This document shows positions 1-8,688 of a DNA stretch of 64,000 nt, piece by piece (position 1 is the first letter of the stretch; each line of letters starts with the position of its first letter). The DNA comes from UBA5448 sp045536965. GTDB lineage: Bacteria > Bacillota > Clostridia > Oscillospirales > SIG627. Made by a program: the position numbers and the translations under genes. The stretch covers positions 113,809 to 177,808 of the forward strand of contig JAZSON010000029.1 in assembly GCA_045536965.1 (NCBI GenBank), written 5' to 3'. Below the pieces are notes generated by a model. It had not been told where the DNA came from, ran no database searches, and saw only the letters and a list, made by a program, of their open reading frames with translations.

Positions 1-834
1 TACAAGACATTGCCCTTGCAAACCCAATGTGGGGCGGCCCGGTGCATACACATCATCACCGACAACGGGATGGCCGATGGAAGAGAGGTGGACGCGAATT
101 TGATGGGTGCGGCCCGTTTCAAGGCGACAGGAAAGGTGGGTATAGCCCGAGTAAACGGCCTTGCATTCATAGTGAGTGACCGCATCTCGTATTCCTACGC
201 TGACCGAGGGGAAGACGGCCATTTTCTTGCGATCCTTTAAACTGCGTCCGATGGGTTTGTGGATGGTGCCGTTTTCGGGGGAGGGAAGACCGTAAACCAC
301 TGTTTCGTATTGGCGAAGAAGGGTATGCGCACGAATCTGCTCGGAGAGACCGATGTGAGTAAAATCGTTTTTGGCAACCATCAAAAGTCCTGCGGTGTTC
401 TTATCAATGCGATGGACGATGCCGGGGCGGATGGTACCGCCTATACCCGACAGAGAGGATCGGCAATGATAGAGAAGGGCGTTGACCAAAGTGCCGCTTT
501 CATTTCCCGGTGCAGGATGAACCACCATGCCCTGCGGTTTATTGACAACCAAGAGATCGTCATCTTCATATAAAATATCCAGAGGGATATTTTCGGGCTG
601 AGCGTCTTGTTCTTTGAGGGGGGGGAGTTTCACCGAAACGGTATCGCCGACATTCACTTGCGTGTTCTTTTTAGGTATAATACCATTGATAAAAACAGAG
701 GAATCGGCAATGAGTCGCTGTATGGCAGAACGGCTAAAGTCGGTATTGTCGGCAAGATACTTGTCTACCCGTGCAACATTTTCGGTTGCAATGGAAACAA
801 GAAGCTGCTCGTCATCAAAGGTGTCCTTATGCAT
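1..834 (-). CDS. rluD: RluA/RluD-family 23S rRNA pseudouridine synthase (3' end cut by window)
   Basis: Converts uridines of large-subunit rRNA to pseudouridine. Only the first 278 codons are inside the window; the C-terminus lies beyond base 1. The N-terminus shows an S4-like RNA-binding stretch (ARVDKYLADN, then SRSAIQRLI), followed by the core motif DLLVVNKPQGMVVHP and the catalytic HRIDKNTAG (bases 388-414), whose Asp is the family nucleophile. The ATG at 834 overlaps the lspA stop codon by 8 bases, so the two are probably translationally coupled, the usual lspA-rluD order in Firmicutes. Which rRNA position is modified cannot be read from sequence. Confidence 0.93.
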   Translation of the reverse strand, partial: MHKDTFDDEQLLVSIATENVARVDKYLADNTDFSRSAIQRLIADSSVFINGIIPKKNTQVNVGDTVSVKLPPLKEQDAQPENIPLDILYEDDDLLVVNKPQGMVVHPAPGNESGTLVNALLYHCRSSLSGIGGTIRPGIVHRIDKNTAGLLMVAKNDFTHIGLSEQIRAHTLLRQYETVVYGLPSPENGTIHKPIGRSLKDRKKMAVFPSVSVGIRDAVTHYECKAVYSGYTHLSCRLETGRTHQIRVHLSSIGHPVVGDDVYAPGRPTLGLQGQCLV

Positions 835-1327
835 GATCGTCACCGGCGCTATTTTGTTTTTTCTCGTTGTTTTTCTTTCTCTCTGCAGGAAAATCAATGA
901 AAATAAACCAAGCGATCAGCAAGGAGCCTCCTATGGTTACGCCGCAATCTGCAATGTTGAATGTGGGGAATGAAATGAATTCAAAGTGTAAAAAATCCAC
1001 CACTTCGCCAAAGAGAATACGATCGATCATGTTTCCGATACCACCGCCTAAAATCAAGGCGAGGGAGACCGTCAAAAGCGGATGACGGTTTTTATATACA
1101 AAGAAAAAGATGATCACACCAATGATAGCAACCGTCGAAAGGGTCATAAAAATCCATGGATGTGAACTTAACATTCCCCATGCGGCACCGGGGTTTAATA
1201 CATAGCGAAAAGAAAGAAAATGAGGGATGAAGTCGGAAAAACCTATGGGGGCAAGATATGCGCTTGCGAAGTATTTAGTCAGTTGGTCAAGGCCAATCAC
1301 GGCGGCTGTGATCCAAATCCACCACAT
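827..1327 (-). CDS. lspA: Lipoprotein signal peptidase (signal peptidase II)
   Basis: Membrane aspartyl protease that cleaves the signal peptide of prolipoproteins after lipidation of the +1 cysteine. 166 aa, normal length, with four hydrophobic segments. Family motifs are present: NPGAAWGML (residues 45-53), GNMIDR with catalytic Asp102, and VVDF with catalytic Asp111. The ATG is preceded by AAGGAG. It lies 74 bases downstream of ileS and overlaps rluD. Several probable lipoproteins in this window (38228, 46098, 57712, 58819, 59235) would be substrates. Confidence 0.97.
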   Translation of the reverse strand: MWWIWITAAVIGLDQLTKYFASAYLAPIGFSDFIPHFLSFRYVLNPGAAWGMLSSHPWIFMTLSTVAIIGVIIFFFVYKNRHPLLTVSLALILGGGIGNMIDRILFGEVVDFLHFEFISFPTFNIADCGVTIGGSLLIAWFIFIDFPAERKKNNEKKQNSAGDDHA

Positions 1328-1401
1328 AGTCGACTCCTTAATGATTCAAAGTAAGCACAACTTGCGGGCACACATATTTGTGCGCCCACAAAAAAGTGAT
1401 T

Positions 1402-4227
1402 TTATTTACCTAAAACGCTGCGGCAACGTGCGCAGAGATGGCCATTGTCAATTTCTGTGCAATCGTTTGAATAAATCCAGCAACGGTCGCACTTGATACC
1501 ATCGGCGGGTTCAACCAAAACAGCAATTTGGTGTTCGGTTTCGGAAAATGCATTTGCAGGGGGATTGTCGTGCGAGAGGGTGGTACCCGAGGTGATGAAT
1601 ATGGTGTTCAACTCGTTTTTGAAGCGAATAAACTCCTGCATAGCTTCGTTGTCTTGGGGAGCAAAAATGGTGATTTTTGCTTCAAGTGATTTGCCGATCA
1701 CCTTGGAAGCGCGGGCTTCTTCCAGTGCTTTCATGACGTCATCACGATAGAGGAAGAGGCGAGAGTAGCTTTCTTCCACGGCATTGTCGGTCAAAGAAGC
1801 ATCGACACTTGGCATTTGGTTGTAGAATACACTGCCCTTGTCGTCGGTGGGAAGATGGGGCATGAATCCCCAAGTTTCTTCTGCGGTGAACGAAAGAAGC
1901 GGGGCAATCAAGAGGGTCAAGCTATGCAAAATTCTATACATAGCCGTCTGACCGCTTCTTCTTTCCAAGGAATCTTTCTTTTCGACATAGAGGCGGTCTT
2001 TGGAAATGTCGATATAAAGCTTGGAAAGGTCGGTGGTGCAGAAGTTATGAATGTCGTGATAGATGGTATGGAATTCATATGCATCATAGCAAGCGCGCAC
2101 ACGTCCGATCAATTGCTGCAAACGGGTAAGCGCCCAACGGTCAAGATCGAGCATCTTTTCAAAAGGAACCATATCGTTTGCGGGATCAAAATCAGTAGCG
2201 GGATCACCGAGATTGGCCATTAAGATGCGGAGTGTATTGCGGATCTTACGATAAATCTCGGAAAGCTGTTTGAGAATTTCTTTGGAAAGACGGACATCTC
2301 CCGTGTAATCGGAAGAAGATACCCAAAGACGGAGGATGTCGGCACCGTATTCTTTGATGATATCACGGGGATCGATGCCGTTTCCAAGGGATTTGGACAT
2401 CTTTTTGCCTTCGCCATCCACTACCATACCGTGGGTAATGACCATCTTATAGGGAGCAACGCCACGGGTTGCTACCGAGGTGAGAAGGGAGGACTGGAAC
2501 CAACCGCGGTACTGATCGTTTCCTTCCAAATACAGATCGGCGGGGAAACTGTGGTGTGCTCTTTCAAGCACCGATGCATAGGATGCGCCGGAATCGAACC
2601 AAACATCCATGATGTCTGTTTCTTTGGTCAAATGGGTGGAGCCACACTTGTCACAGACGGCCAAATCACCGATCAATTCTTCGGGGGTATAGCGATACCA
2701 TGCATCCGAACCCTCTTTTTCGAAAATAGCGGCGATGCGGTCGATGGCTTTTTTGGAAATGATGGTGTGCTTGCAATCTTCACAATAGAAGATCGGAATA
2801 GGTACACCCCAAGTGCGTTGGCGGGAAATACACCAGTCGGCACGATCGGAGACCATGCTTTCAATGCGGGATTCGCCCCAAGCGGGCAACCAATTGACAT
2901 CTTTGATGGCACGAATGGCTTCGTCCTTAAAACCGTCTACCGAGCAGAACCATTGTTGGGTCGCGCGGAAGAGGATAGGACTCTTGCAACGCCAACAGTG
3001 CGGATACTGGTGAACAATGTTTGCTTTTGCCCAGAGGACATGGTTATCCTCCAGTTTTTTCAAAATAGCAACATTGGCTTCATCGGTGGTCAATCCCGCG
3101 AATTCACCGGCCAACTCATTCATTCTGCCGTGCTCATCCACAGGAACCACAATGTTTTGTTTCAAAGTGGGGTAATTCTGGCAAACCACGAAGTCCTCTA
3201 CACCGTGTCCGGGGGCTGTGTGAACACAACCCGTACCGCTTTCGAGGGTGACATGATCGCCGACGATCAAAAGGGAATCCTTGTCCATGAAGGGATGACG
3301 GCATACCATGCCCTCAAGCTCTGCGCCCGTGAAGGTAGCAAGAACCTGGCAATCGTCAGAATAGCCTGCTGCATCCAATACCGACTGAGTCAATTCTTCG
3401 GCTATCACGATGATCTCATCTTTGCAGCGGAGAAGAGAATATTGGAACTGCGGACCGAGACAGATGGCCATATTGCCGGGAAGTGTCCAAGTTGTGGTGG
3501 TCCAAATTACAAAGTAAACATTATCAAGAGATTTGGTAAAAGGGGTGAAAAGGCCCTTGTCGTCTTTGAGAGGGAATTTAACATAAATCGAAACACAAGG
3601 ATCGTCAGAATACTCTATTTCAGCTTCGGCAAGTGCGGTTTCGTCATGTGCGCACCAATAAACAGGCTTCATGCCCTTGTAAATATAGCCTTTTTCGGCC
3701 ATGGTGCCAAAAACTTCAATTTGTCTGGCTTCGAAATCATGTTGCAAGGTTAAATAAGGATGCTCGAAATCGGCCAAGCAACCCAAACGCTGGATCTGTT
3801 CTTTCTGGGTGTTGACGGAATTGACAGCAAATTCTTTGCAAAGCTTTCTAAAAGCAATGGGATCCATCATTTTGGGATTGACTTTGTGCTTTTTGATCAT
3901 TTGCAATTCGATGGGAAGTCCGTGTGTATCCCAACCGGGAATGAAGGGCACTTTGTAGCCGCTCATGGTTTTGTATTTGAGTACAAAATCCTTCAGGCAG
4001 CGGTTGAGAGCGTGACCCATGTGCATATCGCCGTTGGCATAGGGAGGACCGTCATGGAGAATATAGGTCGGCTTACCCTCATTTTTTTCAAGCAATGTAT
4101 CATATAATGCGTTGTCCTGCCATTGTTTTAAGAACTCACCTTCACGTTGGGGAAGGTTGGCACGCATCGGAAACGCGGTTGTGGGCAGATTGAGAGTAGA
4201 AGAAAAGTCGGTTTTTTCGTTTGACAT
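1402..4227 (-). CDS. ileS: Isoleucine--tRNA ligase
   Basis: Charges tRNA-Ile. 941 aa, full length for the bacterial class I enzyme. The HIGH-type signature is HMGH (residues 69-72) in PPYANGDMHMGHALN; the KMSKS loop reads KKMSKSLGNGI near residue 600; a C-terminal zinc site is formed by CDRCW and CARC. It starts 27 bases after divIVA, with a ribosome site (AAAGGAGT) in the gap. There is no room for its own T-box leader, so it is probably transcribed from upstream in the divIVA cluster. A long open frame on the opposite strand (2431-3753) is a shadow. Confidence 0.98.
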   Translation of the reverse strand: MSNEKTDFSSTLNLPTTAFPMRANLPQREGEFLKQWQDNALYDTLLEKNEGKPTYILHDGPPYANGDMHMGHALNRCLKDFVLKYKTMSGYKVPFIPGWDTHGLPIELQMIKKHKVNPKMMDPIAFRKLCKEFAVNSVNTQKEQIQRLGCLADFEHPYLTLQHDFEARQIEVFGTMAEKGYIYKGMKPVYWCAHDETALAEAEIEYSDDPCVSIYVKFPLKDDKGLFTPFTKSLDNVYFVIWTTTTWTLPGNMAICLGPQFQYSLLRCKDEIIVIAEELTQSVLDAAGYSDDCQVLATFTGAELEGMVCRHPFMDKDSLLIVGDHVTLESGTGCVHTAPGHGVEDFVVCQNYPTLKQNIVVPVDEHGRMNELAGEFAGLTTDEANVAILKKLEDNHVLWAKANIVHQYPHCWRCKSPILFRATQQWFCSVDGFKDEAIRAIKDVNWLPAWGESRIESMVSDRADWCISRQRTWGVPIPIFYCEDCKHTIISKKAIDRIAAIFEKEGSDAWYRYTPEELIGDLAVCDKCGSTHLTKETDIMDVWFDSGASYASVLERAHHSFPADLYLEGNDQYRGWFQSSLLTSVATRGVAPYKMVITHGMVVDGEGKKMSKSLGNGIDPRDIIKEYGADILRLWVSSSDYTGDVRLSKEILKQLSEIYRKIRNTLRILMANLGDPATDFDPANDMVPFEKMLDLDRWALTRLQQLIGRVRACYDAYEFHTIYHDIHNFCTTDLSKLYIDISKDRLYVEKKDSLERRSGQTAMYRILHSLTLLIAPLLSFTAEETWGFMPHLPTDDKGSVFYNQMPSVDASLTDNAVEESYSRLFLYRDDVMKALEEARASKVIGKSLEAKITIFAPQDNEAMQEFIRFKNELNTIFITSGTTLSHDNPPANAFSETEHQIAVLVEPADGIKCDRCWIYSNDCTEIDNGHLCARCRSVLGK

Positions 4228-4254
4228 TTTGGTAACTCCTTTAACTCGATGGAT

Positions 4255-4848
4255 TTATTCGGCCGTATCTAAGCGGTCTGTAATCAGTGCAATGTCTTGC
4301 TCTTCCCCCTCGTCGGGAGCGGGTTCGGATGCCTTGATACCGTCAGCAGCGGCTTGATCGATCTTATTTTCATCAGGCATGTCGCGAGCAATTTGATCGA
4401 TAGTTCCGATTTCCACTGTTTTCAGATATTCCAAATGTTTTATGTATGCATCGTATATGCTGGTGCGGAAGGCTTCGGCGGCGAGACGTACTTCTTCCAA
4501 GTTGCGCTTTTCGGTCTCGACGCGGCCTGCCGCTTCTTTGACCAACGCGTCGACACGCGCTTTGGCTTCAGCGATCATGGCGTCTGATTGTTTACGGGCG
4601 GTATCCAACATAACTTCACTGAGCTTTTGCGCCTTTACAATGGCAGAACGGATGGATTCTTCGTCCCCTGCGAGTGAATCGTATTTTGCTGTTATCACAT
4701 TTAACTTTTGTTGATTGGAAGCGTTTTCTTTGTAAAGCTCGGTGTATTTTTCGAGCAGAAAATCAATATACTCTTCTACCTCGGCAGGATTGTATCCGCG
4801 TATGGCATGCGTAAATACTTTGTCTTTTAATTCGTGGGGAGCGATCAT
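4255..4848 (-). CDS. divIVA: DivIVA-domain cell division/polarity protein
   Basis: Coiled-coil protein that binds negatively curved membrane at poles and septa. 197 aa. The N-terminus carries the DivIVA signature (KVFTHAIRGYNPAEVEEYID, residues about 10-29), followed by long heptad-like helices to about residue 150 and an acidic tail. AGGAG lies about 11 bases before the ATG. It sits between yggT and ileS, the conserved Gram-positive order, but the RNA-binding gene ylmH usually found just upstream is missing. Recruitment partners cannot be deduced. Confidence 0.92.
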   Translation of the reverse strand: MIAPHELKDKVFTHAIRGYNPAEVEEYIDFLLEKYTELYKENASNQQKLNVITAKYDSLAGDEESIRSAIVKAQKLSEVMLDTARKQSDAMIAEAKARVDALVKEAAGRVETEKRNLEEVRLAAEAFRTSIYDAYIKHLEYLKTVEIGTIDQIARDMPDENKIDQAAADGIKASEPAPDEGEEQDIALITDRLDTAE

Positions 4849-4867
4849 ATGGTTGTGTTCTCCTATG

Positions 4868-5161
4868 TTACATATTCACTGCGGGGAGCAGTCCTTGTAT
4901 CACGCTTAATAAAATGTAAGTGACGAAAAACGATAGATCTATAGGAAGCATCTGCACCGATTTTGAACGCTCCAGTAAACTTCTGATGGGTATGATCAAC
5001 GGTTCGGTCACGGCGTAAGTAAAGCGCACCAATGGGCTGTCATCGTCAAAGGGAAGCCATGAGAGTATGGCACGAAGAAGCATACAAATCTGCACGGAAG
5101 ACAGCATAATGGTGACGAGCTTTACCAAAATATAGAGTGTGTACTCCATGTATTTGTTCAC
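4868..5161 (-). CDS. YggT family membrane protein
   Basis: 97 aa protein with two hydrophobic segments around a conserved short loop (ILSWLPFDDDSPLVRF, then EPLIIPIRSLL), the YggT/YlmG pattern. The family is linked to division or envelope assembly but its biochemical role is unclear. The reading frame opens with GTG at 5161 behind a weak AAAGAG; an alternative ATG at 5149 has no ribosome site at normal distance. It lies between sepF and divIVA. Confidence 0.88.
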   Translation of the reverse strand: MNKYMEYTLYILVKLVTIMLSSVQICMLLRAILSWLPFDDDSPLVRFTYAVTEPLIIPIRSLLERSKSVQMLPIDLSFFVTYILLSVIQGLLPAVNM

Positions 5162-5259
5162 TCATCTCTTTGGATAATTACGGAAAAACGGTACCTGCCT
5201 CATGTCAATACACGAAAGCCTGTACCGCTACTCCTGCGTGCGATTTGGAAACATGCATT

Positions 5260-5742
5260 TCAAAACAGGTTGGTGTTCTCCGCGGGGGCGGTTGCGGCAG
5301 CCGCCTGTAAAGATTCGCCCGACACGTCAACATTGCTGGGGGTGATGACGTAGGTGCTGTTAGCAACTTTTTTCAGCGAACCGTTGATGGCGTAAGCCAC
5401 ACCGTTAAGGAAGTCGATCAAACGACGTGCGTTCTCTTTGTTGGTGTCTTCCAGGTTGAGGAGAACGGTTTTTCTGTCAAGGAGATAATCAGCAATTTGC
5501 TCTACCTTTTCAAGACCTTCGGGTTTGACAACCTTCATTTCAATGGAGGCGCCGGAAGACATCGAAAAGTTAGAAGGACGGGAATCTCTGGCAGAAGCAA
5601 CCGATTCGGCTTTGGGTTGAACGGGAGAGATGCCTTCGACCGGAGTTTCATCTTCGGGTTCGATTGTGTTATCGGGTTCGTAGTCGTCACCTTGATCGGT
5701 ACCGACCGCCATTGTTTTCAACCACTCAGTAAATTTGCTCAT
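5260..5742 (-). CDS. sepF: Cell division protein SepF
   Basis: Cytoplasmic FtsZ-associated protein that tethers and aligns the Z-ring. 160 aa. A short N-terminal amphipathic segment (MSKFTEWLKTMAVG), an acidic linker to about residue 65, then the SepF domain with VVKPEGLEKVEQIADYLL and the strand/helix region EDTNKENARRLIDFLNGVAY. GGAGG precedes the ATG. It lies between yggS and yggT as in other Gram-positives. Confidence 0.95.
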   Translation of the reverse strand: MSKFTEWLKTMAVGTDQGDDYEPDNTIEPEDETPVEGISPVQPKAESVASARDSRPSNFSMSSGASIEMKVVKPEGLEKVEQIADYLLDRKTVLLNLEDTNKENARRLIDFLNGVAYAINGSLKKVANSTYVITPSNVDVSGESLQAAAATAPAENTNLF

Positions 5743-5782
5743 TTTTAACCTCCGCTATATTTGTTGTTAAAATTTTTCATTT

Positions 5783-6499
5783 TCAGTTTTGGGGTGTTGT
5801 CGGATAAACACGGGCACCGAAAATACCCGAACCGACACGCACCATTGTCGAACCTGCCGATGCCGCGATAGCATAATCATCGGACATACCGATCGACAAT
5901 ACCTGCATATTACTATTATCTATGTTTTTGCTCGATATGTCAATAAAAATTTCAAATATTTTTTGGAAAAATTCAAGTTGTCGTGCAGAATCGGTACAAA
6001 TAGGGGGGATTGCCATCAAACCTTTGACGGAAATTCCCTCTAAAGGACTGATTTTTTGGATGAAATCAAGAGTGTCCTCGGGACGGATTCCCGATTTGGT
6101 TTCTTCAGCGGCCAGATTCAACTCGACCAAAATATCCATTCGTTTTCCTTTTGCAAGCGCGCGCTTTGAAATTTCGGATGCAAGCTCATAGGAATCTACC
6201 GATTGGATCATGTCAACCTTGTCGACAATGTATTTGACTTTGTTGGTTTGTAAATGTCCGATGAAATGGACTTGCACGCGATCGGTATTGATCTTGTCAT
6301 ACTTCTCAAGAAGTTCCTGCACACGGTTTTCACCGATGTGGGTCAAGCCGCAATCGATGGCAAAGTTGATTTCCTCGGGGGTGCGTGTTTTGGTGGCCGC
6401 AAGTAAAACAATGTCGGGATTGACGGCCGTTATTTTCAAATCCTCGCGTATGCGGGCAATGTTGTTTTGAATGTTCTCTTTCTGCTGATTGGTCATCAT
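5783..6499 (-). CDS. yggS: YggS/YlmE family PLP homeostasis protein
   Basis: Binds pyridoxal phosphate on an alanine-racemase-like TIM barrel and buffers cellular PLP; no enzymatic activity is established for the family. 238 aa. Diagnostic stretches are ILLAATKTRTPEEIN (PLP lysine region), GENRVQELLEKY, HFIGHLQTNKVK and LSIGMSDDYAIAASAGST. The ATG at 6499 follows AAGGTG by 7 bases; the next codon is also ATG. It begins 15 bases after the HlyD-like gene and precedes sepF. Confidence 0.95.
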   Translation of the reverse strand: MMTNQQKENIQNNIARIREDLKITAVNPDIVLLAATKTRTPEEINFAIDCGLTHIGENRVQELLEKYDKINTDRVQVHFIGHLQTNKVKYIVDKVDMIQSVDSYELASEISKRALAKGKRMDILVELNLAAEETKSGIRPEDTLDFIQKISPLEGISVKGLMAIPPICTDSARQLEFFQKIFEIFIDISSKNIDNSNMQVLSIGMSDDYAIAASAGSTMVRVGSGIFGARVYPTTPQN

Positions 6500-6514
6500 A
6501 TCTATTCACCTTGC

Positions 6515-7747
6515 TTATGTAATGGTTTTTCCCTCAAAAAGATCCTTGCCGCCAATCAGCACGGTATCGTGCAGATGGAGGGAAGTGGCGTAATTTTCAT
6601 CTTCTTCCGACACGGCTTTGACGATGTAATAACCACCGGATTCATACAAACGCTCAATGGTACGGAAGGTGACGGTGCTGCCGTTTAAGATGTAAACACC
6701 CTCTTTTCCTTGGATGTAACGAACGGCATCTTTGGATATGCGGTATCCTTCATGGACGGCGCGTCTGAGCTGAACGCTTTGAGCCCGCGTGTAATCGAAA
6801 TCGATGGGCATTTCGGTCATTTCAAAAACCAAAAGCTGTTCGTTTTGACCCGATTCGGCAATTTTTTTTAGCAGTTTGCCCCGAATGGAAATGCTGTCGG
6901 AATAGGGGAATATGACCGAATAATATTTGTTTTCGGTAAAATTGAAGCATTCTTCTTTGGAAAGAGGACAAACAACGTACCATGTGTAATCCGTTATGAT
7001 CTTTCCAACAGCTCCGTCGGCGGTGACTTTTTCATTGAGCGCCTCATAAAAACCCGAGACTGTAAGTGTGTCAATCAAAGAGGGGGTGAAGATTGTTTCA
7101 TATCCGTCGATCCGGGAAGAAAAATAACCGGGAACGGTGGCACAAACAGGTTCTTTGGGGGATGAGAGAGAGTTGTAAAGCGCCTCTTTTTCTTCTTTTA
7201 ACGCGGCAATTTGCGCATCGAACCCCGCAACCTCATTGACCATCAACTGCCGCTTGTTCATCAAAGTCAAAAGGGAAGAACGCTTTTGCAGAGCAAGTAA
7301 AGTTTTGCCGGCAAGCAAATTTTGCTTTATTTCCAAAATACTGTTGTAAATGGATTGATCCAAAGCGCCGATATCGGAGATTAAATACGATGTGTCAACG
7401 GTGCTGGCTTCTAATGTTCGGATTTTTTCTTCGATGGCACGAATGCGATTCTGAATGTTGACATCGGGGGAATCGGTATAGACGGCTACAATCGGTTGCT
7501 TTACCGAAACCTTCTCACCCTCATCGACCAAGTTGTAAAAGATACCCGATTCGTCGGTGGTTAAGAGTGTTTCGCTACGCATCAGATAGGCCGATGCATC
7601 CACAATATCTTCCATCTCTGTTTTGAAAACGTATTCGGTGGTCATACCCGTATTGAAGCGGGAAGAGAGTTGCATCAAAAGATAAAAGACTACGAGAAAG
7701 GGCACAACGAAAGCCAAAATGCGCTGAAGTATTTTCTTGGATTTCAT
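6515..7747 (-). CDS. HlyD-like membrane-anchored periplasmic-adaptor-type protein
   Basis: 410 aa with one N-terminal membrane segment (FVVPFLVVFYLLMQL, about residues 13-27), a lipoyl/barrel-sandwich half (residues 60-95, SGIFYNLVDEGEKVSVKQPI), a helical region to about 200, the second half and a beta-rich C-terminus. This is the layout of HlyD-type adaptors, but no export ATPase or permease is adjacent. Its ATG overlaps the miaA stop by 4 bases and yggS follows 15 bases later, so it is probably part of the division-cluster transcript. Its transport role is inferred from fold only and may be wrong. Confidence 0.75.
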   Translation of the reverse strand: MKSKKILQRILAFVVPFLVVFYLLMQLSSRFNTGMTTEYVFKTEMEDIVDASAYLMRSETLLTTDESGIFYNLVDEGEKVSVKQPIVAVYTDSPDVNIQNRIRAIEEKIRTLEASTVDTSYLISDIGALDQSIYNSILEIKQNLLAGKTLLALQKRSSLLTLMNKRQLMVNEVAGFDAQIAALKEEKEALYNSLSSPKEPVCATVPGYFSSRIDGYETIFTPSLIDTLTVSGFYEALNEKVTADGAVGKIITDYTWYVVCPLSKEECFNFTENKYYSVIFPYSDSISIRGKLLKKIAESGQNEQLLVFEMTEMPIDFDYTRAQSVQLRRAVHEGYRISKDAVRYIQGKEGVYILNGSTVTFRTIERLYESGGYYIVKAVSEEDENYATSLHLHDTVLIGGKDLFEGKTIT

Positions 7748-8688
7748 TTTTGCACCTCCTCCTTGTATAACAATTCATTCAATTCATTATCATCGGGAAG
7801 CCCGTTATCCATGGGCAGAAAAACAGCTTGATTGTAGCGTTTGAACCAGGTGATCTGACGTTTTGCATATTGTCTTGAGCGTGTTTTCAAAATATCTACC
7901 GCTTCTTCTTGTGTCATGGTGCCTTCAAAATAAGAAATAAACTCTTTGTAACCTATAGCTTGACTTGCGGTGGGATTATCGGCGAGCCCCGATTGCAGTA
8001 AGGATTCGGTCTCTTTCATCAAGCCGTCTTTGACCATTTGATCGACGCGCCTGTTGATGCGGTCGTACAGCTTTTGACGGTCCTCGAAAACCGTCACGAT
8101 CAAGCGGTAGGAAAAAGGCGGCGGGGTATGATGAGAGTCGGATTGCAGTTTGCTGATGGGGGTACCTGTTTCTTCATATACTTCCAGCGCTCGAATAATA
8201 CGGCGAATGTTGGAAGGGTGGAGCTTTTGAGCCGTCTCCGGATCGACCGAAAAAAGTTTTGCAAGCATTGCTTCGGCCCCCTCTTGTTCGGCTTGCTGTT
8301 GTAACTTTTCCCTCAAACCTTGCGTGGGGGTGTAGCGGCCGAAATCGGTGTTTTGAATGAGTGCATCGATGTAAAGTCCTGTTCCGCCAACGACAATGGG
8401 GAACTTGCCGCGAGAGAGTACGTCACGAATGGTTCGGTTGGCCGCTTCTTGATAGGCGGCCGCTGAAAACGGCTGGGTGATATCGAGAATGTCGATCAAG
8501 TGGTGAGGGATACCCTCGGTTTCACTTGGGGTGGGTTTGGCCGTACCGATGTTCATGCCGCGATATATCTGCATGGAATCGGCGGAAACGATCTCACCGC
8601 CGAAACGTTTTGCAATGGCAAGGGAAAGAGCGGTTTTTCCCGATGCTGTCGGGCCGCCGATGACCAAACAATCAAAAGGTATTTTCAC
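7744..8688 (-). CDS. miaA: tRNA dimethylallyltransferase
   Basis: Transfers a dimethylallyl group to N6 of A37 in tRNAs reading UNN codons. 314 aa, usual length. The P-loop GGPTASGKTALS is at residues 11-22, followed by SADSMQIYRGMNIGTAKP, the substrate-binding region with the catalytic Asp, and ITWFKRYN near the C-terminus. It overlaps queA upstream and the HlyD-like gene downstream by 4 bases each (ATGA), so the three are coupled; queA and miaA are both tRNA-modification genes. Confidence 0.97.
   Translation of the reverse strand: MKIPFDCLVIGGPTASGKTALSLAIAKRFGGEIVSADSMQIYRGMNIGTAKPTPSETEGIPHHLIDILDITQPFSAAAYQEAANRTIRDVLSRGKFPIVVGGTGLYIDALIQNTDFGRYTPTQGLREKLQQQAEQEGAEAMLAKLFSVDPETAQKLHPSNIRRIIRALEVYEETGTPISKLQSDSHHTPPPFSYRLIVTVFEDRQKLYDRINRRVDQMVKDGLMKETESLLQSGLADNPTASQAIGYKEFISYFEGTMTQEEAVDILKTRSRQYAKRQITWFKRYNQAVFLPMDNGLPDDNELNELLYKEEVQK

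Noticed and set aside
1340..1395. Terminator between ileS and lspA
   Set aside because: A GGGC-rich hairpin exists, but no T-run follows on the minus strand and lspA has a normal ribosome site, so read-through is expected.
2431..3753. 440-codon open frame on the plus strand opposite ileS
   Set aside because: It lies fully inside a clear ileS gene, has no family features and mirrors its codon pattern; a shadow frame.
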